Shown here: positions 34,121-44,039 of the stretch, piece by piece | Numbering within the stretch: the stretch's first letter is position 1 | How the letters are laid out: every line of letters begins with the position of its first letter | NCBI GenBank assembly: GCA_963556145.1 | Contig: OY744470.1 | Location: forward strand, 2,108,001-2,172,000 | DNA length: 64,000 nt | Origin: Hygrocybe punicea | Lineage: Eukaryota; Basidiomycota; Agaricomycetes; Agaricales; Hygrophoraceae | Reading direction: 5' to 3' | Notes under the pieces: generated by a model | Told to the model about the DNA's origin: nothing | What the model saw: only the letters and a program-made list of their open reading frames with translations | Database searches by the model: none | Translations under genes and position numbers: made by a program

Positions 34121-37100
34121 ATGGTGAAATCAAAAGTTACATCACGCTCAGGCAAAAAGAAAGAGTTTGCGAGAGAGGTGGAATTTACAGTGGTGCCAAC
34201 TAAGCGAGGTGGCAAGACAGTCAAGGCTCGTCCCGTTATTCGACCCCCCAGTCCCATAAAACGGACGCAACAGAAGAACGAAGATCCTCTGGTTGCCTCA
34301 ACGTCGAATTTAGATCAGGAGGAACCTGTGAGGCAGAGGAATCGTAAAAGTGGACAGGTTAACAAAATATTTACCTTGTCTGTTTGATGTTAATACGCTG
34401 TCATGTAGACTCAGAATGACCAAATGGCAGCTTGGAAAATCATTCACACGCAATACCTCTCCGAACTCTTATCATCTGAGGCGCCACCTTCCGATGCTAC
34501 ATGCCAAACATGTATCATGGCTGATATCTCCATTCGTTGCCCTGATTGCTATGGGTGCCCTTCCTTCTGCCAACATTGTTGCTTGCAGGCACACAAGCAT
34601 CATCCCTTCCACAGAATTGAGATCTGGAACGGCAGATGTTTTTTACCTCATGACTTGCACGAAATTGGGCTAGTGATGGCCCTTGGCCATGGTGGAAGCA
34701 ATTGTCCCACATATCGAAATGTTCAACTGGAGCAAAGTGTTGAAGATATGCATCTGCATGATGTTCTTATGTCCGATGTTGGTGAGGAGGACGATTTGGA
34801 TCCGGCTTTGGATGTTGGCGCTGAGGAAAATATCATCACCGTCACTCACACTACTGGAATTTACCGACGTCGAATCCGGTGGTGCTCGTGCCCAGATGCC
34901 CCAGCTCGGGACATTCAACTGCTTCATATGGGTTTATATCCTGCATCGGCAAAACGGCCATCATCAGCCTTCACTTTCCAGCTGCTGGATTACTTCTACA
35001 TTGATTCGATGGAGTGCAAAACGTCTGCAAATAACTTCTATAACAAGTTAAGGCGACTGTCTTGCAATGCATTTCCAGATACATTGCCGGTTCGTGATAT
35101 ACTTCTCTGGTTACACGGTACATACAGAACAAAAACTGAGTTATGTTGTTCAGGATCGTTATCGTGAACTAATGAGGGTCTCAAGACAGTGGCGATACTT
35201 GCACCTGAAGAAACGATTTGGCTTTGGGCATGACACCGAGAGGGAGCCTGGTAACGGTGATCTGGCATTGTTTTGCATTGCATGTCCCCAGCCTGGGATA
35301 AATCTTCCTCACGATTGGATGGATCGCCCTGATCAGTGGGTGATTCCGAACCCTTTTCACGTAGTTCATCACCAAGCACAACAACAGATGGCTTTACAGG
35401 CCAAGCATCGTGGTCGATGGCAATTTCAAAGCTGAGCAGATTAAGATGCGGAAGCCAGATGACGACGTGGGCCTTATCGATGGAGAAGGCTATATGGTGG
35501 AGGATGCACCTTATCGTGCTCATCTGGCAGCTTCCATGGAGACCAAGGAGGTAATTAATGAATTGTGAATTTCGTGAACATCTAATCGATGATCCTTAAT
35601 CAGAGATCACAGTGTTCGAATCATAAGGCTGTCAACCAAGCCAATGCCAATCGGCATAACTTATATGCTACTGGAATTGGTGCCTGTGCTTGTGCCAAGC
35701 ATGGTTGCTTTGTACCGCATAGTGTGGTCGACTTCCAGAAGGGTGAACGGTCAGTAATGTGTTTTGAGCTATGAATCATGACAAATTTATTAAACAGCCT
35801 GCACCAGACACATGAACGTTGATTATTCGATATGCAAAGCTCTCAATAGGCTGTGCCACAGTGGTATCACAGAAGCACTTGTGGAATACGATATCGTCTG
35901 CAGTTGGCTGATCAATTTTGCTAAAAGGGTTTCCGATTCTGACCACCTGACTCTCCCTGAGGCGCTCGAGATCATTGGGGCTGTGGGCAAGTTTCATCTT
36001 GGTGCACATGTTGCCAAGTGTTTTGCCCTGTTCAGTCTCAACTTCGTTCATGGGGCCGGTCAGCAGGATGGCGAAATTTTGGAGACACTCTGGGCTATCA
36101 TCAACAAGATTGCCAGTTCTATTCGTTTCATGTCAAAATCCCAAAGACGTGAGATCCTGGACGACCTCATGAGGGATTCCAATTGGAAAAAGTTGGTAGG
36201 AATGGGTATGTAATTCACAGGCATATCATCAATACATATCATCACCATCGCCCTCCAAAAGTTCGGTCTTTGTTGAAACGGTATGATAAAGCTGTGGATG
36301 AAACCCAGGAAATGAAAGCAGCCTTTGAGGAGCTTTGTGAAACAGTAGATGAGAAAGTTCTGGAGCGGTGGAAGGAGGAGGAACAGAATGCAATGGTTTT
36401 ACGTGGTGAACATTTGAGGGTATATGACGTCAAAATGGAGAAAGGTTTGTCTTATAATGTGTGGGTAATTTGGACATGGGATTGATGTTTCACCAGCACC
36501 ATCGCAGGCCGAGATCAGGTTGAGACTGACCACAGGGAACCCCAAAGATGTGATGGCCGGCAGGGTGACGATATTAAATGAAGGAATAAACATAGAACAA
36601 GCACAGTAGGAACTATCCTCATCCTCATCATACGTCTCTTTGATATATGTTTACCCTACAGGACTACCCTCAAAACAATGGCTCGTACTATGCGAAAAAC
36701 TGCCAGTTTCACAGAAAAGGCAAATCTGGAGGATCGTCGAAATAGGCTTCAGTCTCGAATCGATTCGTTCCACAGAAAAATGCATGGACTACTGGGTGAA
36801 CAAGTGGATGACTGTAATTTGGTGAATTGTGAATCGGATGCTGATGATTGGATCGTGGATTTGGATGAGGAGGGCGAGGTAGATGAAGAAGATGATGACA
36901 ACGTCACAGAATGGCCTGAAAACTGTCGACTTACAATGCCATCTACCTTGGGAATGGAGGAATGTGCTCGGCTGGGTTTGGAAAATTTGGCTGCTCAGGA
37001 GGTGGAACTCAGGGTGGGGCAAGCAAACGACTGTTTGGAAAATTTGAGGATGACGCTGGGTGAGAAAATGGTAATCTTTCGCACCTCTGTCCGTGGAGCA

Positions 37101-37680
37101 AATAGTCAGAAGAAGAAGACTCGAGCATGGGATGATGTGCATGCTGTCCAGCTAAAAGTTGGCAAATATGCCACAAGCTACAGGCAAGCTCGTCGGGCAT
37201 TGGTCAATCTAGGGGGGAGTGCAGACATGCTGGATCGTTTCAAAGTGCTGAGGCGGGAGGATATCAAGATGAGTGGTGATATGCTTGAGGAGAATAGAGT
37301 GGGCCAGAGAAATCACAAGCTGCCCTGGATCTGGCGGATGAAAGATAGGAATAAGACTGGAGACAACGATTGGATGCAGGAAGGTAAATGGTTCTCCTAC
37401 AGCAATTCATGGGAGATCTTACTGCTATACAGTGTATCGTGTAAACTGGCTCCGTGGCAAGGCCAGATATGACCGGTGGTCTGAAGAATTGCAAAGCGTC
37501 AAGTCAGAAATGGGTAACACTGTTCGTTGGTTGCAACACCAGAAGGTGCAATGGGAAGCACATCGAGACAAAGTTGGTCGAGGACTGAGGGGGCACATCT
37601 GCTATGCAGAAAAACAAATGGTGATGTGGACAAAGATGATAGCACAAGCACAAACTGCATTTGTCGACAAGATGGATTAA
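34121..37680 (+). CDS. KDZ transposase with CxC2-like cysteine cluster (1022 aa, 10 exons)
   Basis: Exons: 34121-34357, 34409-35089, 35154-35335, 35388-35550, 35604-35749, 35808-36205, 36262-36444, 36497-36605, 36662-37383 and 37433-37680, all in phase, giving 1022 residues. A basic N-terminus precedes a Cys cluster (CQTCIMADISIRCPDC, CPSFCQHCC, HHPFHRIEIWNG), the CxC2-type DNA-binding head of this family. The RNase H-fold core has VVDGNFKAEQ (Asp ~377), LVEYDIVCSW (Asp ~498) and GAGQQDGEILETLW (Glu ~559), preceded by GKFHLGAH and followed by MRDSNWKKLVGM. The C-terminus is helical and acidic. All expected catalytic carboxylates are present. It should cut and rejoin the element ends. It sits at the right end, ~90 bp before the inverted satellite. 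Confidence 0.93.
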
Positions 37681-37769
37681 TAAATATTATCACAGAAGAT
37701 ATAGCCCATGAAAATCAACTGATATAGACCTGACCAACTGGATCATAACCCCTTGCCAACAGATAATGG

Positions 37770-38514
37770 TTGTCTGGCCAATATATGGCAGATGGTCGGC
37801 CAACCCACGTCTGATGAGCAGCCAATATGTTGCAGACGGTCAGCCAACCCATGTCTGCTGGGCAGCCAATATATGGCAGACGGTCGGCCAACCCATGCCT
37901 GATGGGTAGCCAATATATTCCAATGTGTCGGCCAACCCATGCCTGATGGGTAGCCAATATATTCCAATGTGTCAGCCAACCCATGTCTGCTGGGCAGCCA
38001 ATATTTGGCAGACGGTCGGCCAACCCATGCCTGATGGGCAGCCAAGATATGGCAGACGGTCGGCCAACCCATGCCTGATGGGTAGCCAATATATTCCAAT
38101 GAGTCGGCCAACCCATGTCTGCTGGGCAGCCAATATGTGGCAGACGGTCGGCCAACCCATGCCTGATGGTTAGCCAATATATTCCAATGTGTCGGCCAAC
38201 CCATGCCTGATGGGTAGCCAATATATTCCAATGTGTCAGCCAACCCATGTCTGCTGGGCAGCCAATATTTGGCAGACGGTCGGCCAACCCATGCCTGATG
38301 GGCAGCCAATATATTCCAATGTGTCGGCCAACCCATGTCTGCTGGGCAGCCAATATGTGGCAGACGGTCGGCCAACCCATGCCTGATGGTTAGCCAATAT
38401 ATTCCAATGTGTCGGCCAACCCATGCCTGATGGGTAGCCAATATATTCCAATGTGTCGGCCAACCCATGTCTGCTGGGCAGCCAATATGTGGCAGACGGT
38501 CAGCCAACCCATGT
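37770..38514 (-). repeat. 44-bp satellite array, right copy (about 17 units)
   Basis: The same 44-bp unit as at 18067-18482, here in reverse orientation (CGGTCGGCCAACCCATG on the plus strand). It is longer than the left copy and shows the same alternation of two unit types. Long ORFs through it (e.g. 37743-38696 minus) are products of the period. Confidence 0.93.
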
Positions 38515-38719
38515 CTGATGGCAAGCTGAAACCCCCACTGGGTTGGGGGAAATATCCCCCGGTTGGCCAACCCACTCGGGCTGGCCAGCTGTATCCCTCG
38601 GCCAAGCCATCTGCCTTGGGAAAAGATATTGGTCGGCCGAGGTCGGCTGGCCCACTTCACATGGGAATTGTCCATCTCGGCTGACCCATGTTTCATGGAA
38701 AAGATACGCTGAAAGGGCT
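38515..38719 (-). repeat. Right terminal inverted repeat of the KDZ element
   Basis: Reverse complement of 17861-18066 with few differences (e.g. GGTGGGGG/CCCCCACTGG variation near the array, and TACGCTGAAAGGGCT at the tip). Confidence 0.85.
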
Positions 38720-38727
38720 CACATCTG
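38720..38727. repeat. Candidate 8-bp target duplication of the KDZ element, right
   Basis: CACATCTG, same orientation as 17853-17860. Confidence 0.7.
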
Positions 38728-39207
38728 GCGATGTGTCAATTTGCAAACCTGGCCGAACTACCCAGTTGTAGCGCAAAGCTCCCCGAAAAGCAATCCTGCA
38801 ATGATAATGATGAAATCAATTGTGAGTCATCCTTTGCGTACTGCTGCATTCGTGGATAATGATCCTATCTAGGCATGACTGAACATTGCTTGTGACGAAA
38901 ACATGCAATGCGCGATTATGCGACCATTAGACGATCCAGAGAGCGAACAGGATTTCGGTCCTGCGAACAGCTCGATGAGTCGATACGTTATGGAGCATGG
39001 AAGCGATGGTCCAATAAAGTTTCTTGAGTTGGATAGGCAGAGGATGCTGATGAATCGTCCGTCTTTGAGGTTGCAAGAGGTGACAGAGACTTGGGTGTGG
39101 CAACCGTGCCAGGCGAGGTCAGCGAGGGGCCTGGAAGAAATCTAGAGTACGCAAAATCAATTTTGGAGTGTGGAAGCTGCAATTGAACCTTGACGTTGAA
39201 CGTTGAA
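38728..39207. other. Flank of the KDZ insertion, no recognised gene
   Basis: An 80-codon ORF (38903-39145, plus) has no recognisable motif and I do not call it. Nothing else is visible before the Rpt2 pseudogene. Confidence 0.4.
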
Positions 39208-40401
39208 CATGCTGACCGAAGGACAAAATTCTGATGATAAAGACAAGGCTAACGAACAACCGCGCCAGCTGAAGAAGAAATGGGAGCCCCCTCTCCCCAC
39301 ATGAATAGGCAAGAAGAAATGATGTGGTCCCGATGCTGCCTCGAAGCTGCCTGCTGTATTCCCAATCACTTGTTGTTGCCTCAAGTTGCTCAAGATGGAG
39401 CGCATAAAGGATTATATGCTTCTTGAGAAAGAGTTCATCCAGAACTAGGAGCGGTTGAAGCCGGAGGCAACCAGAGAAGAAAAGAATGAGGAGGACAGGT
39501 CGAGGGTGGATGATCTTCATGGAATGCCCATGGCTGTCGGCACTATGGAGGAGATCATCGACGATGATTGTGCTATTATCAGCACTGCCTCTGGCCCCGA
39601 ATTCTATGTCTCCATCATGTCTTTCGTCGATAAGGATCTCTTCAAACCAGGTTGTTCCGTTTTGTTACACCACAAGACTCAATCTATCGTTGGTATCTTG
39701 CAAGACGATGCAGATCCCCTGGTCCGACTCATGAAACTAGACAAGGCGCCTACAGAGAGTTATGCCGACAACAGTGGGCTAGAACAACAGATACAAGAAA
39801 TCAAAGTAGCTGCACATTTCTCCCGGTTCTCCCTTTCAGCTAATCACTTCTTATTCAGGAATCCGTCGAGCTCCCTTTGACACATCCTGAGTTGTATGAA
39901 GAGATAGCCACCAAACCGCCTAAAGGTGTCATCCTATATGACATCCCTGGCACAGGAAAAATGCTCCTAGCAAATGCTGTCACGAACCAAACATCTGCAA
40001 CCTTTTTGCAAGTGGGGTTGATTCAAAAGTACCTTGGAGATGGCCCTAAGCTTGTCCGTGAGTTGTTCCGAGTGGCGGAGGAGCATGCTCCTAGCATCGT
40101 TTTCCTTGATGAAACTGATGCTATTGGTATGAAACAGTAATTGTCGATCTGCCTTTTTGTTTTTGGCATATATTAATCTTGCTGGGTGTCGCCAAGGTAT
40201 GATTCAACGTCTGGTGGTGAACGTGAGATCCAGTGAATGATGTTGGAGCTTCTCAATCAACTCGATGGGTTCGACACCCGGGGAGACGTGAAGGTCATCA
40301 TGGCGACGAATAGGATCAAGTCGCTGGATCTCGCACTTATCCGACTGGGTCGTATTGATTGCAAAATTGAATTTCTGTTGCGCGATGTCAAGACAAAGTG
40401 A
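39208..40401 (+). pseudogene. 26S proteasome ATPase Rpt2 pseudogene, C-terminally truncated
   Basis: The translation follows Rpt2 from near its N-terminus ([34 protein letters not shown]) through [35 protein letters not shown] and [13 protein letters not shown] to the AAA core. Walker A reads DIPGTGKML (Lys kept, Thr lost) and Walker [10 protein letters not shown]. It then continues through STSGGEREIQ and [11 protein letters not shown] and stops after [12 protein letters not shown], lacking the C-terminal lid. In-frame stops: TGA 39302-39304, TGA 39320-39322, TAG near 39447 and TGA near 40236 (where Rpt2 has IQR). Introns with GT/AG ends remain (e.g. before ESVELP), so this is a DNA-level duplicate, not a processed copy. 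Confidence 0.9.
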
Positions 40402-40559
40402 TATATTTTCCGGTTGGTTCTCTTGTCTTACTTGAGTATTTTGCAGTTGCCTGAATATCTTGTAGCTTACACACCGGTGGAAAGGAGAAGAAAAGGCAAA
40501 CCAATAAAAGAACGAAAAAACGAAGAGCTCTTCGCGCCATCCATTCCGAAGTGCATAAC

Positions 40560-41480
40560 CAGCCACCTGTCTCCACACACCCCTCACTCACAAGCTCCAC
40601 CGCACGCCTCGACCGCGGGTACATCCGGCAGCTAAACGGCTTCACATGGCTATCCAGGTCAACCCCCAACACCCCGAAAAACACACGCACAGACACACAC
40701 ACCTAACAAACCCACTTGTAAACTCTGCAGGTGGAACAACTTCCTTCCCCAGCGCATCTCGCACCGTCTTGACCGTGACCGCCGCCACGATCCCAGCGGC
40801 TGCCATCCACACGCTACTGTCCCCGAATGGCTTCCCTGGGCACACTCTGTGGAGGTGGAACGTGTGGGTGGGGTACGCGTGTTTTTTAGTTGGCACGTAG
40901 ATGCGGGGGGGCCATTTACCTGTGACCGAACCCAAAAATGAGGTCCCGCGCATTAGGACGCGCCTCCACCTCCTTCTCGTGGGTCCTGCTTCGCAAAATG
41001 TTCGGGCCGGAAGACATGTGGGTCTGGGTAAAACTCTGGGTCGTGCGTCATCACCCTATTTTCAATTTGCATTGCCAAAGATCAGAAGACAAAGTCGAGG
41101 GGGAGAAGGACAGGCATGGGGGATCGCTGAGCACGAGCGAAGAGGAGCGGTTGTGCATGCGAGTGAGTGGATGAATTAGTGGCGAGATCGAATGTACGCA
41201 TGGGGGACAAACCTAGTGGAACCGCTGCGTTCCAGCTGCCGGACGATGGGGCGAAACACTTCCTTGAGGACGCAGTGGAGATAGGGCAGCGCAGGTCGGT
41301 CGTCTAGTATGGGAAGCCTGTCCGTTTCTAATGACGCGGTTGATTTCATCTTGGGCTGTGCGGTATACGTCTGGGTGGCGGACCATAGCGAGGAGGAAAG
41401 CGCCGAGGACCGCAATTGTCTGTGGTCATAGAGGGGGCCCCTTTGTCCTCCGAATGCGGTGATACGGTTTCCACGTCTAT
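40560..41480 (-). pseudogene. Cytochrome P450 C-terminal fragment, broken
   Basis: Reading minus strand: QTIAVLGAFLLAMVRHPDVY (end of helix I, 41420-41370), LPILDDRPALPYLHCVLKEV (helix K ExxR), THDPEFYPDPHVFRPEHF (meander region, ~41060-41010), then RDLIFGFGHR split by an intron from VCPGKPFGDSSVWMAA, together the heme-Cys loop. The tail has KEVVPPAEFTSGF and KPFSCRMYPRSRRAVEL. Frame changes occur between helix I and helix K and again before the heme loop. The N-terminal half is missing. P450s are monooxygenases; this copy cannot be functional. Confidence 0.85.
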
Positions 41481-42449
41481 GACCCCGGATAAAGAGATAA
41501 TAAATGATGAAAAACTTCGCAAAGGTGCGAACGAGACTTGGGGACACTCCCGACAATAACGCGATAGTGCGCGATAATGCGCGATAAAATAAACAAACGT
41601 GAAGAGTCGCAAGACAACGCGATGTCGCAACGCAGTGATAAACAAGAATCGGAAGGCTTAGCTGAGTGTCCTAGATGACAGCGCGGTACGTGGTGATGAC
41701 GCGACGAGACGAAGGTTCTGCGCTACGACTTAGGTCGCAATAGCGGAGAGTACGCGATGAGGAGAGACGCAGATTTGAGTGAGAATGACTAGATCTTTTA
41801 TAACTTAAGATGCAAACTGGTGGAGAAGGGAGAACTGGGTTCTTCGTTCTTTTTTACTACTACAAGACATTTTTTATATTCTAAAGGGATAGGGGTTTAA
41901 GGGTGGATGAGTGAAATAGAAACGCAGTGAGATATCGCATGAAAGCGATGGTACGGGAACGGAAAGGCGAAAGATTTGAAATAACAGTGAATATCACATG
42001 AAAGTCGGCGAAAAGAATAAGATAAACCGGATGAATTACAATTCTGGTATCGGGCTCGGTGTCCGAACGTGTAGGATGTGTTTAACGGTCGTGTTTCAGC
42101 ATATTGAGACCGGGCTGCGCGGTTAAGATACAGCGAAGATGTTGCGGTTACGCGCGCGTCGATCGGTGCAAGTCGCGCAAGTCGCGGGCGGCGCGCTGAT
42201 GTTTCGCATGTACGCGGGACTGCGGAAGAGTTGTAGGGAAAGTAGAATTGACCATATGAGAGATTCCGTGCCCAAAGGGAGAGAATGCATATCATTTGTC
42301 CTCCTCACTGAAATCTTGACTGTCCTCAGTCAATCGCGTGGACCGTGGGAAAGTCACGTGCGAGTCTGACTTATAAACAAAAGTGACGCGTCGATGTTCG
42401 CGAACCTTCATTTCGACATCCATCACCACTCCGTATTACGAGACACCCT
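41481..42449. other. Intergenic, probable promoter of the 42.45-kb gene
   Basis: No convincing gene. GCGATA-type words repeat around 41555-41590 (GCGCGATAATGCGCGATAAA). ORFs on the minus strand here have no motif. The last ~100 bp before 42450 contain GTCACGTGCGAG, an E-box-like site. Confidence 0.4.
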
Positions 42450-43716
42450 ATGGCCGAATTCATCGCCGCTGCATTCGATGAGCTCAAGACACACATGGAC
42501 GCGAAACCCGCGGAGGGCGCCGTGGAAGAAGAGTGGGCCGCATGGGGGCAAGAGATGGAGGAACGCCTGGTAAGTCATCGCAACCGCACTAACCGTTTCG
42601 CTGACTACTTCTGATTTCCACTAGTATAATTACCTCGAGTTCGAAAGAACAACCGGGCCGACGGAGAGTAGCGAGGAAGTCGAACGGATGCGCATGGCCG
42701 CCGTCGAGGCGCTGGATTTCATCGAGGACAAGCACGCATTACAATGGGGTGGGGAGATTCTGCTCCCGAGGCTGCATGACAAAGTGAAGAAGGCACGAGA
42801 AGACGTGAAGAAGGCACGAGAGCAAGCCCAGGCGGAACAGAAAGCGCGCGAGGCGCAAGAAGCCAAGGAGAAGAAGGCTCGCGAGGCCAAGATCAAGCGG
42901 GCCAGGTTGGCAAAGGAGGTCGCGGACAAAGCGGTGGAGCAAAAGGAACGCGCGAAGAATCTATACGCGCGGTTCCTGCGCAAGGAGATCACACGGAACG
43001 AGATGGCGGCATTGATGATGGGGTCGAACAAGGGGGACGGGGGCAGCGAGACGGAAGCGAGCTCACAGGGGGAAGAAGAGATGGGACTCGAAACGGAATA
43101 CGAAGGGCAGGGGGGGCCGTCGAAAAAGCGCAAGAGGGTCAGTCCCGGGAAGGACCTTCGCGATGTCCAAGGCAAGGTAAGTAACTAGTCAATTTTACCA
43201 TTCGCCTGTGCTCATGAAAACTTCGTAGTGCGATCATTGCCACGCAGCGAGGGCGGCCGATGTCGTTTGCGAGTTCAACAAGCAGGATCCGCGGTGCAAG
43301 AGGTGCCGCGATGCGAAGCAAGGATGTTTTTGGAATGGGGTGAACCGGAGGTGGCAGAATAAACGCAGGCAGAGCACGCCGAGGAAGCCGGTTTCCAGCA
43401 AAGGTCGCGTGGACAAGGGAAAGGCGCAGGTGGATAAGGGGAAAGGGAGGGAGAGAAACCAGCTGCCCCCCCGAGGTAAGTCGCTAAAACGACAGGGTAT
43501 CGAACGCACTAACCGATCATCATAGCCTATATTGGTACCCATCCGCCACAGAGTGTGTGGGTCATCGACGTGGAAGCGTGCAAACGCGTGTTACGAGAAG
43601 AGATCGCAGTGATCGAAGAACGGGTCGCGGTGTGGGTGAAAGCGCAGACCGAAATGAGGCGGGAGTTGGCTCAACTGGAGGACGAGGAGGAGGAGTATGG
43701 CGAATATGAGGAGTAA
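42450..43716 (+). CDS. Coiled-coil protein with C-terminal Cys/His zinc-like cluster (369 aa, 4 exons)
   Basis: Exons 42450-42569, 42625-43176, 43229-43475 and 43526-43716 give an intact 369-residue frame. The start is MAEFIAAAFDELKTH. A Lys/Glu/Ala-rich helix (KVKKAREDVKKAREQAQ, KKAREAKIKRARLAKEV) predicts a coiled coil. A basic nuclear-localisation-like patch KKRKR precedes the zinc-like cluster CDHCHAARAADVVCEF then CKRCRDAKQGCFW, which resembles a compact C6-type DNA-binding cluster. The C-terminus is a second charged helix. I do not recognise a named family. Possibly a nuclear DNA-binding protein. G+C and codon choice are clearly higher than in the Helitron. Confidence 0.75.
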
Positions 43717-44039
43717 ACAGGAGAAGGTGCGAAAACGCGCGCGCGCCATCCGTGTTATATATATATATGTAAAACCTTTTTAGTTGTTTTTATATCTGTA
43801 TAACAAATAACTTGTCCGCTCTCGAATCAAATGAAAGAAGCAAAAGGAAGTGGAGGAAACAAATATAAACTTATCTAGGGGAAAGGCTCAGTAGATCATC
43901 ATCGCCGTAAAACCCCGCAAAGACGAAGTCTTGCATGACAAAAGTCTCGCTCTTGTCGTGACTTGAATAATGTGCTAAAATAAAAGGAAAAGAAGGTATA
44001 GCCGATGAGTGTAAAAATGAGACAAGCATAAAAATTCAG
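43717..44039. other. Short gap between the zinc-cluster gene and the Gypsy element
   Basis: Contains a (TA)n run near 43760 just after the gene stop, probably 3' UTR, and presumably the 3' untranslated end of the minus-strand Gypsy element. I could not identify an LTR. Confidence 0.4.

Larger units (their letters stand above)
17861..38719. mobile_element. KDZ (Kyakuja-Dileera-Zisupton) DNA transposon, about 20.9 kb, cargo-bearing
   Basis: The ends are inverted repeats of ~200 bp (17861-18066 and 38515-38719), nearly identical after the first ~13 imperfect bases. Each is followed inward by a 44-bp satellite array in opposite orientation. An 8-bp direct repeat flanks the whole. Five genes inside have frames that close once short introns are removed: coiled-coil protein (18870-22871, +), JmjC-like (23364-28181, -), TET/JBP (28385-29972, -), Ulp1-like (32156-33989, +) and KDZ transposase (34121-37680, +). 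Association of KDZ transposases with TET/JBP genes in mushroom genomes is known (work of Iyer and colleagues). The complete gene set and undecayed frames suggest a recent, possibly autonomous copy. Confidence 0.85.

Noticed and set aside
37715..38696. Long ORFs (200-317 codons) through the right 44-bp array, and equivalents at 17768-18621
   Set aside because: They cycle through the same three repeated peptides as a consequence of the 44-bp period and run in several frames; no independent coding signal.
40646..41179. Plus-strand ORFs at 40.6-41.2 kb as genes
   Set aside because: They lie opposite a clear cytochrome P450 heme region on the minus strand.
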